Source: an uncultured Alphaproteobacteria bacterium
GTDB taxonomy: Bacteria; Pseudomonadota; Alphaproteobacteria; Micavibrionales; Micavibrionaceae
Assembly: GCA_946481075.1 (NCBI GenBank)
Contig: CAMLMC010000001.1
Span: 248,001 to 312,000 of the forward strand
Length of the DNA: 64,000 bases
Direction: 5' to 3'
The number at the start of each line of letters is the position of its first letter. The first letter of the stretch is position 1. The notes beneath the pieces are model-generated. The model did no database searches. It was not told the origin of the DNA and worked only from the letters and a program-made list of their open reading frames with translations. Shown piece by piece: positions 18,687 to 28,003 of the stretch. The translations under genes were made by a program, and so were the position numbers.

Positions 18687-19421
18687 ATGGAGCATTGGAC
18701 CGATTCCGGATTTGTGTTGAGCGTCCGCCCGCATGGAGAGGGCGGGGCGGTTGTGTCATTGCTGACCGAAAACCATGGCCGGCATGCAGGCTATATTTAC
18801 GGCGCAGGATCGAAGCGCGGGATGTTACAGCCGGGCATCCGCACCACCGTGGAATGGAAGGCGCGGTCGTCCGATCAACTGGGTAATATTACGCTGGAAC
18901 AGGAAACGGGTCTTCCGGCCGGAATTCTCGAAGACCCGCTCAAGCTTTCAGCGTTGTTATCGGCCGCCTCCATTTGTGATCAGGCTTTGCCGGAGCGGGA
19001 AGGGCATCCGGGGCTTTATTATGGATTTAAAACCTTAATCGAGATGATGGACAACGAAGTCTGGGGCGCGGCCTATGTCTATTGGGAGATCGCACTGCTC
19101 AAAGAACTTGGCTTTGGCATGGATTTGACGAAATGTGCAGGCGGCGGCGATGCCGGTACTCTCGCCTATGTTTCCCCGAAATCGGGCAGGGCGGTGAGCT
19201 ATGCCGCGGCCCAGCCTTATAAAGACAAGCTATTGGAATTGCCTGCGTTTTTAAAACCGAATGGAGGCCCGGCGGACGCCGAGGAAATCCTCAAAGGCCT
19301 GAAAATGACCGGATATTTCCTAGAGCATTGGGCTTTTGCACAGCATACCAAGGGCGTTCCGGATGCGCGCTTGCGTTTTGAAACCCGCTATGCGAAAAAT
19401 GCCGCGCACGTAAAAGAGTAG
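18687..19421 (+). CDS. recO: DNA repair protein RecO
   Basis: RecF-pathway mediator that loads RecA onto SSB-coated DNA and anneals strands. It has 244 residues from the ATG at 18687; a GTG at 18678 is an alternative. The N-terminal OB fold shows [22 protein letters not shown] and [13 protein letters not shown]. The C-terminal helical part has [18 protein letters not shown], typical of RecO although lacking a full set of zinc cysteines. parC follows after 4 bp on the same strand. Confidence 0.92.
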   Translation: MEHWTDSGFVLSVRPHGEGGAVVSLLTENHGRHAGYIYGAGSKRGMLQPGIRTTVEWKARSSDQLGNITLEQETGLPAGILEDPLKLSALLSAASICDQALPEREGHPGLYYGFKTLIEMMDNEVWGAAYVYWEIALLKELGFGMDLTKCAGGGDAGTLAYVSPKSGRAVSYAAAQPYKDKLLELPAFLKPNGGPADAEEILKGLKMTGYFLEHWAFAQHTKGVPDARLRFETRYAKNAAHVKE

Positions 19422-19425
19422 CAGA

Positions 19426-21669
19426 ATGGCCAAGAAACCCACGAAATCCGCGATAGAACCCAAAGTGATCGACGAGGGGATCAACAAGATCCTCTCCGAG
19501 CGTTATTTGTCATATGCTCTTTCCACCATCATGTCCCGTTCGCTGCCCGATGTGCGCGACGGGATGAAGCCGGTGCACCGCCGCGTTCTGTTCGCGATGT
19601 ACCAATTGCAATTGAACCCCACGACCCCGCCGAAAAAATCGGCCCGCGTTGTCGGGGATGTCATCGGTAAATACCACCCGCACGGCGATAGCTCCGTCTA
19701 TGACGCGATGGTCCGCCTAGCGCAGGACTTCTCTGTCCGCTATCCGTTGGTCGATGGTCAGGGCAATTTCGGGAACATTGACGGCGATAATGCCGCCGCG
19801 ATGCGTTACACCGAAGCGCGTATGACGGCGGTGGCGCAGCTTCTCCTCGAAGGGATTGACGAAAACGCGGTTGATTTCCGTCCAACCTATGACGGGTCTG
19901 AAAACGAGCCGATCGTCCTGCCCGGGGGCTTCCCGAATTTGCTGGCCAACGGATCTTCCGGTATCGCGGTGGGTATGGCGACCAACATCCCGCCGTTTAA
20001 CGTCGCGGAGCTTTGCGAGGCCATGCTCGCCATGCTTGAGGGCGAGGTCACCGACAAGGACATGGCGCGGTATGTGCCGGGGCCGGATTTCCCGACCGGC
20101 GGCGTTCTGGTTGAATCCAAAGAAGCGATCATTGAATCCTATCGCACGGGTAAGGGCTCATACCGACTACGCGCGCGCTGGGAGAAAGAAGAACTCAAGG
20201 GCGGCGGATACCAGATCGTCATCACGGAAATTCCATATCAGGTCCAGAAATCGAAACTGGTCGAACGGATTGCCGAACTGATCAACAACAAGAAAATTCC
20301 GCTGCTCGACGATGTACGCGACGAAAGCGCGGAGGATATCCGCCTTGTCATCGTGCCGAAGAGCCGCAATGTCGAGGCCGAACTTCTGATGGAGATGCTG
20401 TTCCGCAATTCCGATCTGGAAGTGAAATTCGGCCTGAACATGAATGTGCTCGACAACGGCCTCGTGCCCCGCGTTATGGGCCTGAAGGAAGTTTTGAAAT
20501 GCTGGCTGGATCACCAGCGCGAAGTTTTGATTCGCCGTTCGAACCATCGCCTTGATAAAGTTCTGCATCGCCTCGAAGTGCTCGAAGGCTATCTCATCGT
20601 TTACCTGAACATCGATGAGGTTATCAAAATCATCCGCAATTCGGATGAACCGAAACCGGCGTTGATCAAGAAATTCAAACTGACGGAGATTCAGGCGGAA
20701 GCCGTTTTGAATATTCGTCTGCGCTCCCTCGCCAAACTTGAAGAGATCGAGATCAAGCGCGAGCATGACAAGTTGAGCAAGGAAAAAGAAGAACTCGAAA
20801 AGCTGCTGAAATCCGAAGCGCGTCAATGGACGGCGATCAAGAAACAAGTCGGGCGTATTAATGAGCTATTCGGCAAGGCGACACCGCTGGGCAAACGCCG
20901 CACGTTGGTCGGTAAGGCCGTTGTGCCGGTCGCCATTGAAAATATCGAAGAGGCGATGATCGAAAAAGAACCGATCACCGTTATTCTGTCTGCCAAAGGC
21001 TGGATCCGCGCGATGAAGGGGCACGGCCTTGAAACGAAGGATCTGAAATACAAAGACGGCGACAAAGAAGGTTTCATTGTCGAGGCAATGACAACCGACA
21101 AGATTATTCTCTTTGGCACCAACGGCGTATTCTATACCATCGGCGGCGATAAATTGCCCCCGGGCCGCGGTTTTGGCGAACCGGTGCGTTTAATGGTCGA
21201 TCTTCCGAACGATGCCGATGTTGTCGAAATGGCGGTTTACAACGCCGATGCGCGTCTGGTTGTGGCGTCTGATGACGGGCGCGGCTTTATCGTCAAAATG
21301 GCGGATGTTTTAGCGCAGACGAAAAAGGGCAAGCAGGTCCTGAATGTCGGCGGCAAGGACGAAGCCAAGCTTTTCCGCTTTATCAACGAAGGCGATGACC
21401 ATATCGCTATCTCGGGTGGTGGAAAATTCCTTGTCTTCGCTCTTGCGGACCTTCCGGAAATGTCACGCGGCAAGGGCGTGATGCTCCAGAAATACAAAGG
21501 CGGCGGCAAACTGACCGATATCAAGACCTTTAACTGGAAAGAAGGCCTGACATACAAATATGGCAGTGGCCAAACCTATGTGAAGGATATCAATCCGTGG
21601 GTCGGGAACCGCGCCGATGTCGGAAAATTGCCGCCGAACGGTTTCCCGAGCAGCAAGAAGTTTTCGTGA
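19426..21669 (+). CDS. parC: DNA topoisomerase IV subunit A
   Basis: Decatenates daughter chromosomes together with ParE. It has 747 residues. The winged-helix/tower region carries [13 protein letters not shown] (41-53), the quinolone-pocket [11 protein letters not shown] (84-94, with Ser89 and Asp93) and the active Tyr128 in [10 protein letters not shown]. The C-terminal part from about residue 500 is a degenerate beta-propeller without a GyrA box, and the length is short for GyrA, so I call ParC. It is transcribed with recO and ends at a strong bidirectional terminator shared with motB. Confidence 0.93.
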   Translation: MAKKPTKSAIEPKVIDEGINKILSERYLSYALSTIMSRSLPDVRDGMKPVHRRVLFAMYQLQLNPTTPPKKSARVVGDVIGKYHPHGDSSVYDAMVRLAQDFSVRYPLVDGQGNFGNIDGDNAAAMRYTEARMTAVAQLLLEGIDENAVDFRPTYDGSENEPIVLPGGFPNLLANGSSGIAVGMATNIPPFNVAELCEAMLAMLEGEVTDKDMARYVPGPDFPTGGVLVESKEAIIESYRTGKGSYRLRARWEKEELKGGGYQIVITEIPYQVQKSKLVERIAELINNKKIPLLDDVRDESAEDIRLVIVPKSRNVEAELLMEMLFRNSDLEVKFGLNMNVLDNGLVPRVMGLKEVLKCWLDHQREVLIRRSNHRLDKVLHRLEVLEGYLIVYLNIDEVIKIIRNSDEPKPALIKKFKLTEIQAEAVLNIRLRSLAKLEEIEIKREHDKLSKEKEELEKLLKSEARQWTAIKKQVGRINELFGKATPLGKRRTLVGKAVVPVAIENIEEAMIEKEPITVILSAKGWIRAMKGHGLETKDLKYKDGDKEGFIVEAMTTDKIILFGTNGVFYTIGGDKLPPGRGFGEPVRLMVDLPNDADVVEMAVYNADARLVVASDDGRGFIVKMADVLAQTKKGKQVLNVGGKDEAKLFRFINEGDDHIAISGGGKFLVFALADLPEMSRGKGVMLQKYKGGGKLTDIKTFNWKEGLTYKYGSGQTYVKDINPWVGNRADVGKLPPNGFPSSKKFS

Positions 21670-21676
21670 TCAAATT

Positions 21677-21708
21677 AAAACGGAGCCGATTGGCTCCGTT
21701 TTCTTTTT
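21677..21708 (+). terminator. Terminator between convergent parC and motB
   Basis: Perfect 11-bp stem AAAACGGAGCC / GGCTCCGTTTT with a GATT loop, followed by CTTTTT on the plus strand. The A-rich left arm gives U residues on the minus strand too, but there it lies past the motB stop, so it may serve both genes. Confidence 0.9.
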
Positions 21709-22681
21709 AAGGAAACTCCACCGCGCCTTTGGTGCGTTGATATTGTGGATTGCGACGCTCCTGTTCAGCCTTTTTCACGGCCTCTGTGCTCCGGTTCGCG
21801 CCGACCTGAACGGTCAGTTCTTCACGCAAAAGGATGATCGAAATGCGGCGGTTGCGTGCATCTTTGGGATTGTCGGCGATCAAATGGTCGCGATCCGATT
21901 TTCCGACGACGTTGTTCAAACGCTTTTCCGGCAGGCCGTTTCTGATCAAAACCTGACGGCTTGCGTTGGCCCGGTCGGTCGAAAGTTCCCAGTTGGTATA
22001 GGTGCCGCCCTTGGAATAGGGGACGCCGTCCGTGTGGCCACGCACCGACACTTCGTTCGGCATCTTGCGGATGACTTCGGCCACCTTGCCCATCAGCTTG
22101 GCCGTTTTTTCATACATCTGTGCGGAGCCGGAAGGGAACATCGGCTCCCCGTCCTGATCGACGATCTGGATGCGAAGCCCTTCGGGCGTCATGTCGATCA
22201 TCAAATTCTTGCTGAGTTCGTTTAATTCGGGATTAGAGGCGATCTCTTGTTTGATGGCGCTTTCGGCCTTTTTGAAATTCTCGTTCTCGCGGCGGCGGGC
22301 TTCCTCAAGGAATTTATCGTCCGATATCTGATCTTCGGCGCGTAAGGTCGGGCTTGAATCTTCCGCCGGTGTTGTCACCGGCTGCACCTCTGTCACCATC
22401 GCGCCGTCCTTGGAGATGGAGAGGCCGCCAAGCATGCCGCCCGCGCCACTTTGCATCGTCGTCGTGATCTTTGGCACGGGATCGAAATAATCGGCGAGGC
22501 CAGCCTTTTGTTCCTTTGTCGTGACGTTGAGCAGCCAGAGGAGGAGAAAGAACGCCATCATCGCGGTCACAAAGTCGGCATACGCCACTTTCCATGCGCC
22601 GCCATGGTGGCCGCCGCCGCTTTTTTTGATCTTCTTGACGATGATCGGTTGTTTTTCGTCCTTGCTGCCGCCGGATGCCAT
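21707..22681 (-). CDS. motB: Flagellar motor protein MotB
   Basis: Stator subunit that anchors the flagellar motor to peptidoglycan; 324 residues. A basic cytoplasmic N-terminus rich in GGG and HH precedes WKVAYADFVTAMMAFFLLLWLL at 30-51, where Asp36 is the proton-carrying residue of the family. A long linker leads to an OmpA-like peptidoglycan-binding domain at about 195-300 (VRGHTDGVPY, NWELSTDRA, GKSDRD, NRRISIILL). motA lies 13 bp upstream on the same strand. AAGGGGG precedes the ATG. Confidence 0.95.
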   Translation of the reverse strand: MASGGSKDEKQPIIVKKIKKSGGGHHGGAWKVAYADFVTAMMAFFLLLWLLNVTTKEQKAGLADYFDPVPKITTTMQSGAGGMLGGLSISKDGAMVTEVQPVTTPAEDSSPTLRAEDQISDDKFLEEARRRENENFKKAESAIKQEIASNPELNELSKNLMIDMTPEGLRIQIVDQDGEPMFPSGSAQMYEKTAKLMGKVAEVIRKMPNEVSVRGHTDGVPYSKGGTYTNWELSTDRANASRQVLIRNGLPEKRLNNVVGKSDRDHLIADNPKDARNRRISIILLREELTVQVGANRSTEAVKKAEQERRNPQYQRTKGAVEFP

Positions 22682-22694
22682 GCGTCATCCCCCT

Positions 22695-23588
22695 TTATGC
22701 CGAGGGACTAGGCAAAGAGTTCAGTTTTTCTTCCAGTTCCTGGAAGGAGGGCTGAACATTATGGGGGAGCATCTTGCGCCCGAATTCGACGGCGACCTGT
22801 GGCGCGCAACCATTCAGGAAGGCGATGGTCGATACCTTTATTACGCGGTAATACATGACTTCGGATTGGGCATAGCTGGACATCGCGCCAGCAATCGGGC
22901 CGATAAAGGTGTAGCCGAGCCAAACGCCGAGGAACGTCCCCACCAGCGCGCCCCCGATCATCTTGCCGAGAATTTCGGGCGGTTCGGAAATGGAAGCCAT
23001 CGTTTTGATAACGCCGAGAACGGCGGCCACGATACCAAGGGCCGGAATACCATCCGCCATTGTTTGCATGGCGTGGCCGGGGTGTCCTTCGTGCTGGGCG
23101 ATGGTTTCGATTTCTTCATCCATCAGCGCCTCGATCGTGATCGGGTTTTCGTTCCCCAATGAGATGATGCGCAAGTAGTCGCAGAAGAAGACAATGGCAT
23201 GGTGGTTATGGTGGAAGGACGGGAATTGTTTGAACAATTCGGATTCGTGCGAGTTTTCGATATGTTGTTCGAGCGCGAGCCAGCCTTTGGTCCGCGCCAG
23301 TTTGAATATCGTGTACAGCATCGAAAGCTGTTCGATGTAATCGTCCTTGCTGTAGGCACCGTTGGCTTTTTTAACAGCCTTGAAATATTGAAGCGTGTGT
23401 TTGATGGCGTCCGGCGTGTTGGTGACAATAAAAGCCGCCACCGCGCAGCCGAAAATGATCATCATTTCGCCGGGCATGGCGGGCAGAATGGCATGGGTGA
23501 TAAGGTTGATGCCTTTTTCCACCCCGGCCACAACCATCAGGCCGCCGAACGTACAAACAAAAACGAGGGCCAGTCCCGCAAATTTCAT
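22695..23588 (-). CDS. motA: Flagellar motor protein MotA
   Basis: Proton-channel stator subunit; 297 residues with four membrane segments: two near the N-terminus (about 3-23 and 33-52) and two at about 170-195 and 205-230. The cytoplasmic loop has the charged RTKGWLALEQHIE rotor-contact motif and the FCDYLRIISLGN stretch. The late segment contains GVIKTMASISEPPEILGKMIGGALVGTFLG, the usual MotA core. It is cotranscribed with motB. AAGGA lies 10 bases before the ATG. No other flagellar gene is adjacent. Confidence 0.95.
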   Translation of the reverse strand: MKFAGLALVFVCTFGGLMVVAGVEKGINLITHAILPAMPGEMMIIFGCAVAAFIVTNTPDAIKHTLQYFKAVKKANGAYSKDDYIEQLSMLYTIFKLARTKGWLALEQHIENSHESELFKQFPSFHHNHHAIVFFCDYLRIISLGNENPITIEALMDEEIETIAQHEGHPGHAMQTMADGIPALGIVAAVLGVIKTMASISEPPEILGKMIGGALVGTFLGVWLGYTFIGPIAGAMSSYAQSEVMYYRVIKVSTIAFLNGCAPQVAVEFGRKMLPHNVQPSFQELEEKLNSLPSPSA

Positions 23589-23725
23589 GAAACGTGGATC
23601 CTTAAAAGGGCAAACAGATTAGAGGTATAGAATACAAGGAAGTGGTAAACAGAGGGTTACTGTTTGCCATTGTCGCTTGTTTTGCAAAGCGGATCAAGCG
23701 TTTGAAGAAGATGGATGTACAATAA

Positions 23726-24847
23726 TCAGACGGAGAACGGTTTGCCTTCGTTCACGAATCGGGCGACATCCGCGCCGGCATAGGTGAGGATCATGTCCGC
23801 GCCCGCGCGTTTGAAGGCGAGAAGGGATTCCATCATCGCGTCCTGATAATTCAGGGCGCCCGCCTGTGCCGCAAAGCGCATCATAGCGTATTCGCCGCTG
23901 ACCTGATACACGGCGAGCGGGAGATCGGATTGCTGGCGCATTTTCGCAAGAATATCGAGATAGGCCATGCCCGGTTTGACCATCAGGATATCCGCGCCTT
24001 CACGGACGTCGAGCATCGCATCGCGCAATGCCTCACGCGCGTTCGCGGGGTCCATCTGGTAAGACTTCCGGTCGGAGCGGACGGCCTGACCCGTTTTGCC
24101 GATCTTGCAGTCAACCGCATCGCGGAACGGGCCATAGAAGCAGGAGGCGAATTTCGCGGCATAGGCCATAATCGGGACATGGGAGAATCCTGTCACATCG
24201 AGGGAGTGACGGATGACCGAAACTTGCCCATCCATCATGCCGGACGGGGCGATCATATCCGCGCCGGCCTCGGCCGCGATGACGGATTGCATGCCGATGT
24301 TATGGAGCGTGCGGTCGTTGTCGACATCGCCGTCCTGACACAGAGGGCCGCAATGGCCGTGGTCCGTGTATTCACAGAAACAAACATCGGCAATAACCAT
24401 CAATTCCGGCGCGGCCTGTTTGGCGCGGTCGATCATACGGGCGAGAAGGCCATTCGGATCCATCGAATCGGAGCCAGTGTGGTCTTTGTGATGCGATACA
24501 CCGAACAACATGACTGATTTCACGCCCGATGCGGCGATATCCTTGACGGCGGCCTCCAGCGATTTTTCGGTTTCACGGAACACGCCCGGCATGGTGGCAA
24601 GCGGTAGGCGTTCATCGATATCTTCTTCGACAAAAATCGGGACGATCAAATCATTTGCCGTCACGGTGTTTTCGCGCACAAGGTCCCGGATCGCCGGCGT
24701 GCGGCGCAGACGGCGCATCCGGACATGGGGAAAGGCGTCGGAGGAGAGGCTCTGCACCCGCATCGTTTCGGCATGCGGATTGCCGGAGGCCGTATCGGAT
24801 TTTTCGAGTGTCGATTTCAGGTTTTTAATAATGTCGGATCCGGACAT
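23726..24847 (-). CDS. hemB: Delta-aminolevulinic acid dehydratase (porphobilinogen synthase)
   Basis: Joins two 5-aminolevulinate molecules to porphobilinogen in haem synthesis. It has 373 residues, about 40 longer at the N-terminus than most homologues. Schiff-base lysines fit Lys232 (AYAAKFASCFYGPFR) and Lys291 (MVKPG). Cys156, Cys158 and Cys166 in DVCFCEYTDHGHCG indicate the zinc-binding type, which differs from the Asp-rich magnesium type common in alphaproteobacteria. AAGGGGG supports the ATG at 24847; internal starts would trim the extension. Confidence 0.95.
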   Translation of the reverse strand: MSGSDIIKNLKSTLEKSDTASGNPHAETMRVQSLSSDAFPHVRMRRLRRTPAIRDLVRENTVTANDLIVPIFVEEDIDERLPLATMPGVFRETEKSLEAAVKDIAASGVKSVMLFGVSHHKDHTGSDSMDPNGLLARMIDRAKQAAPELMVIADVCFCEYTDHGHCGPLCQDGDVDNDRTLHNIGMQSVIAAEAGADMIAPSGMMDGQVSVIRHSLDVTGFSHVPIMAYAAKFASCFYGPFRDAVDCKIGKTGQAVRSDRKSYQMDPANAREALRDAMLDVREGADILMVKPGMAYLDILAKMRQQSDLPLAVYQVSGEYAMMRFAAQAGALNYQDAMMESLLAFKRAGADMILTYAGADVARFVNEGKPFSV

Positions 24848-24918
24848 GGGGCCCCCTTATATTCTGCCTTCCGGAATAGGCCTTTTCGGAGCAAAAGTAA
24901 ATGGTTTTTGCCCCTGTA

Positions 24919-26019
24919 TTACGGGCCTGCGGGGGTAATTCCGGCCAGATCGGCTTGTGCCACTGGTTTCACCGGAAAATCGCCGCTCGCGCTGGATAGA
25001 AGACCAAAACGGCACCATGATGTGGTGAATTTGAATTCATCCAGACCATCCAGTGTATTGCGGGAAGCGGGCACGGAGGCCTGAATAACCCATGGCGCGG
25101 ATTCTTTGTCATAGCGGCATATGTAGAAGGGCGGCGTGGCTTTGCCTGCGGCCTTCTGACGGGTGAGCATATGATCCATGAATTCTTTTAAATGCGGTTT
25201 TCCTTCCTTACCGAAGATCCAGTTGGCCATAAGTTCGTTTTGCCAGTCGAAATCTTCGATGAGGTCGATTATTTTTCTCGATCTCGTTCCCAAAGCATAT
25301 GTGTTGCCGGAGAAGTGATCGAAGTCATATTGCAGCGGCATGAATGATTTACCTTTTGCGAAACTGGTTTCATCGAAATTCTGTAGTTCCTCCAAAGTGT
25401 GTTTAGAGTCTGAAATATAGGCGGGTTCAGGCAACCGGTCGCGGCCGAAAAAGAAGGAATTGTTTCGTATGACAATGGTCATTTCTTTCTTAAGATCGGA
25501 ACAAAGAATATAGGCGCGGCGGTATTCTATATAGAGGTTGTCTTTTTCAAGCGCGAACCCTGTGCCGTAATAATCGCGGTCAGGGTGGCCGGGGGGAAGG
25601 GATGGATCAAGCACATCACTGGGACGTTTCAAACGCTCCATTCCATATCGTTCCATCAATGAACCTTGGTTGCCAAACCCTTGGGCCAGAAAGCGCCATT
25701 CCGGAAAGGAAAAGCCGATACGTCCAACCATACCGAACAATTGGCAAATGTGATCGGGGAATCTGGTTGATCCATCAAGCTTATGCAGCGGAACATTCGG
25801 CACCAGAGTTTTGGTTACATGCTCTCTTTGCGGTCTGGAAAATTTTCCAGCGTTCAGAAGCATCATGGCTTCGGGGAGCCAGTCATCGCCTGCGCGATAG
25901 TTACTAATAGTATCAAATGCCTCTTGTGTGTTTCTTGATTTTAAAATGGCGGGTAGTCGCGCCGCCAGATCCTTTGCGTTTATTTCTTCATTCGTGGCCT
26001 GCGTGAATTGCGGTTTCAT
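24919..26019 (-). CDS. Uncharacterised protein coupled to a NAD-synthetase-like gene
   Basis: I do not recognise this 366-residue protein. It is soluble, with no signal peptide or membrane segment, and rich in aromatic residues. Notable stretches are FPEWRFLAQGFGNQGSLMERYG near 105-126, a charged central region with IVIRNNSFFFGRDRLPEP, and FDWQNELMANWIFGKEG around 258-274. Its ATG overlaps the stop of the NAD-synthetase-like gene by 4 bases (ATGA), so the two are translationally coupled and probably act in one process. No catalytic motif can be assigned. Confidence 0.7.
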   Translation of the reverse strand: MKPQFTQATNEEINAKDLAARLPAILKSRNTQEAFDTISNYRAGDDWLPEAMMLLNAGKFSRPQREHVTKTLVPNVPLHKLDGSTRFPDHICQLFGMVGRIGFSFPEWRFLAQGFGNQGSLMERYGMERLKRPSDVLDPSLPPGHPDRDYYGTGFALEKDNLYIEYRRAYILCSDLKKEMTIVIRNNSFFFGRDRLPEPAYISDSKHTLEELQNFDETSFAKGKSFMPLQYDFDHFSGNTYALGTRSRKIIDLIEDFDWQNELMANWIFGKEGKPHLKEFMDHMLTRQKAAGKATPPFYICRYDKESAPWVIQASVPASRNTLDGLDEFKFTTSWCRFGLLSSASGDFPVKPVAQADLAGITPAGP

Positions 26020-26855
26020 AGTGTGACCGCCAATGGTTTTTCCGGCTTGTAAGGCGTAAGTTCGCGGAAAGCATTGCTGCGGGTTTCTTCCAGATAAAAG
26101 GAAACAACCTGCCCGTATATTTTATCGCTCATGCTTTCCCGCACATAGTCTTTGGAAAGCAAACCGGCCTTGTACATCAAAAACAAATCCACTTCGCGCA
26201 TGTAATGCGCCTGCGTTTCGAACCGGCCACAATCGCAATCCACCTCGCGGCTTTTATCGATGGCGATTTGTGGCACACCAAGGTAATCGCAAATTTCGAG
26301 CACTTCGCTTTTATATAGGTCGATGATCGGCTGCATACTGACATTTCTTGAAATCTGGCTGTAATTGCCGAGCGCGGCTTCGGTGGCGTTGCGCGTTCCA
26401 ACGACGAAATAATGATTGCCCGAAAGCCCTGCGCGAGGATCCGTGTCACGCACGGCGCGGCTGAACAAATGTCCCCAGCGTATATTGTCATCGCTGCGCG
26501 GGATCGTGTCATCGATTTCGAATTGTGCCTTGGGGGCGCGGCTTTTCAGCCATGGCAGTATATCGCGGGCGACCCAGTTGAATTCGGTTTTGGCGCAGAT
26601 GATTTTTCCTTCCACCAACTCGTTATGCTTGCCATGTTCGAAATTGAGGCCGAGGACGCGGTGCTGTCTGTTCTGCCGTTCGAAGGCTTTTGCACAGGCA
26701 AGGAAGGTGAGGATGGAATCGGTGCCGCTGATTCCGACCAGAAGGCCGGGGGCCCGTTCCTGAACCGCTTTTTCGCCGATCCATGACACGATGGCTTCGA
26801 ACGTGGCGGCGGGTTCGATTCGGCGCGGGGCGGCGGGCAAGGGCTGATCTGACAT
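26016..26855 (-). CDS. NAD-synthetase-like PP-loop ATPase with shortened PP-loop
   Basis: A 279-residue protein of the N-type ATP pyrophosphatase fold. The synthetase-like second half is clear: VVGTRNATEAALGNYSQ, then PIIDLYKSEVLEICDYLGVP, which align with the NadE blocks GT.N..E...G..T and P..DLYK..V..LA..LG.P. The P-loop reads VGISGTDSILTF, so SGTDS (43-47) replaces the canonical SGGxDS and is one residue short. A CDCGRFE cysteine pair lies near residue 208. It may be an amide- or adenylate-forming enzyme other than NadE, or have reduced activity. It is divergent from ldtR and coupled to the orphan downstream. Confidence 0.75.
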   Translation of the reverse strand: MSDQPLPAAPRRIEPAATFEAIVSWIGEKAVQERAPGLLVGISGTDSILTFLACAKAFERQNRQHRVLGLNFEHGKHNELVEGKIICAKTEFNWVARDILPWLKSRAPKAQFEIDDTIPRSDDNIRWGHLFSRAVRDTDPRAGLSGNHYFVVGTRNATEAALGNYSQISRNVSMQPIIDLYKSEVLEICDYLGVPQIAIDKSREVDCDCGRFETQAHYMREVDLFLMYKAGLLSKDYVRESMSDKIYGQVVSFYLEETRSNAFRELTPYKPEKPLAVTL

Positions 26856-27019
26856 TGTACGTCTCTTACAAATTAAGGTTATGAAAACATTAGGCTGTAA
26901 AAAACCGTGCTGGCAAGGGGATTTATTGCGTATGCAGCAAGAAATGGTTAATATTTATCGCGTAGTCTAATCCATGGGTCATTCCGGCCCATCATGTTGT
27001 CAAAACTGGAGTATCCCAA

Positions 27020-27496
27020 GTGTCCACACCGTATTTCGACGCCATACAGTTAATCGAACGCCTGCACCGTTACTTTTTGGATGTTGTGAAGGTGGAGCTG
27101 GACCGCAAGGGGATTCAGGATATCAACAACGTGCAGGCGATGATTCTCTATAACATCGGCCATGATGAAATGACGGTCGGGGAGTTGACCCTGCGCGGTT
27201 ATTACCTCGGCTCCAACGTGTCCTACAACGTCAAGAAGATGAGCGAAAACGGCTATATCGAGCAGGAACGCTCGGTTCACGACAAACGCTCGATCCGCGT
27301 GAAACTGTCCGATAAGGGCAAGGAAACCTACAAACTTCTCTCTGATATGTTCGCCCGCCATGAAGAAAAAATTCAAGGGACAGAACTGACGGATGCCCGT
27401 ATGACGGACCTGATCAAGACCATGAAGATGTTCGAGCGTTTCTGGACATCCCAGTCGCAGTTTACCGGCCTTGCGTCGATCGACGACGAAGAATAA
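27020..27496 (+). CDS. ldtR: MarR-family regulator LdtR
   Basis: A 158-residue winged-helix regulator. The helices and wing read NVQAMILYNIG, MTVGELTLRGYYLGSNVSYNVKKMSENGYIEQER and then DKRSIRVKLSDKG, which is the LdtR layout known in Rhizobiales and Liberibacter. There it controls L,D-transpeptidase and stress genes. The L,D-transpeptidase at 14.2 kb is a plausible target, but I found no proven operator. The last 54 bases of coding sequence recur 440 bp downstream. Its stop abuts the stop of the convergent 102-residue gene. Confidence 0.85.
   Translation: MSTPYFDAIQLIERLHRYFLDVVKVELDRKGIQDINNVQAMILYNIGHDEMTVGELTLRGYYLGSNVSYNVKKMSENGYIEQERSVHDKRSIRVKLSDKGKETYKLLSDMFARHEEKIQGTELTDARMTDLIKTMKMFERFWTSQSQFTGLASIDDEE
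27436..27489 (+). repeat. Direct repeat, copy 1 (ldtR 3' end)
   Basis: Fifty-four bases inside the end of ldtR are identical to 27876-27929. The similarity continues to both sides with a few changes (ATGAAG/ATGAAA upstream, GAATAATTA/GAGTAATTA downstream). The repeat spacing is 440 bp. Confidence 0.95.
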
Positions 27497-27805
27497 TTAT
27501 GCGCCAAAACCGCCATGTTGGCCGGGTCCAGCAGGGGTTTTCAAGCCATATGATTCCGGGGCGCCTTTTGCTTTGTATGTCATTTTTATTTCAGCGGGAG
27601 CCGTGTCCATGCTGCGTCCGCCGATAAGGCTTTGTACGGTAAAAATTGGATAACCCCAAGATTTGCCCTTGTCTGACTGGCATAAAACAACATCGCCATC
27701 CTGCATTTTGAAAGACATAAAAGCAGCCCGGTTGAACTCGGCCGCATTACCTATTTCATAAAGCTTTCCTGTTTCGGCTTTCTGGGTTTTTGCAAACAAA
27801 TTCAT
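27497..27805 (-). CDS. Small orphan protein inside the ldtR-tail duplication
   Basis: A 102-residue protein I do not recognise. It begins MNLFAKTQKAETGKLYEIG, has a mixed hydrophilic core (DGDVVLCQSDKGKSWGYPIFTVQS) and ends in a Gly/Pro-rich tail (TPAGPGQHGGFGA). No signal peptide or membrane segment is seen. It lies convergent to ldtR, with stop codons side by side, and is bracketed by the two copies of the ldtR 3' end. That suggests it arrived with, or was trapped by, the duplication event. GGAGAG lies just before the ATG on the minus strand. Confidence 0.6.
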   Translation of the reverse strand: MNLFAKTQKAETGKLYEIGNAAEFNRAAFMSFKMQDGDVVLCQSDKGKSWGYPIFTVQSLIGGRSMDTAPAEIKMTYKAKGAPESYGLKTPAGPGQHGGFGA

Positions 27806-27875
27806 TTTGATCTCTCCTTTGCCTAAACGATAAAGCAGGGAGGGGGTGTGTCAACCCTTTATGAAAACGTTCCGG

Positions 27876-27929
27876 GCGTTTCTGGACATCCCAGTCGCAG
27901 TTTACCGGCCTTGCGTCGATCGACGACGA
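27876..27929 (+). repeat. Direct repeat, copy 2 (ldtR 3' end remnant)
   Basis: Identical to 27436-27489 over 54 bases and still ending with an in-register stop (GAGTAATTA). It is not part of an intact gene here. It sits between the 102-residue orphan and the promoter of the alpha-CTD-like gene. Confidence 0.95.
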
Positions 27930-27943
27930 GGAGTAATTAATGC

Positions 27944-27972
27944 TTGACATAACTACTGACTATGTTTATTTT
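27944..27972 (+). promoter_or_regulatory. Candidate sigma-70 promoter of the alpha-CTD-like gene
   Basis: TTGACA at 27944-27949, a 17-bp spacer and TATTTT at 27967-27972, 31 bp before the ATG at 28004. It begins 14 bp after the repeated ldtR tail. Confidence 0.5.
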
Positions 27973-28003
27973 CCCTTAAATAAAAGTAGGCGGAAAATTA
28001 AAA

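Noticed and set aside
19426..21669. parC as gyrA
   Set aside because: No GyrA box in the C-terminal domain, 747-residue length, and linkage to recO; ParC fits better.
23645..23675. Inverted repeat between hemB and motA as a terminator
   Set aside because: GGTAAACAG / CTGTTTGCC pairs well, but no T run follows on either strand, and it lies upstream of hemB rather than after a gene that needs one in a clear position.
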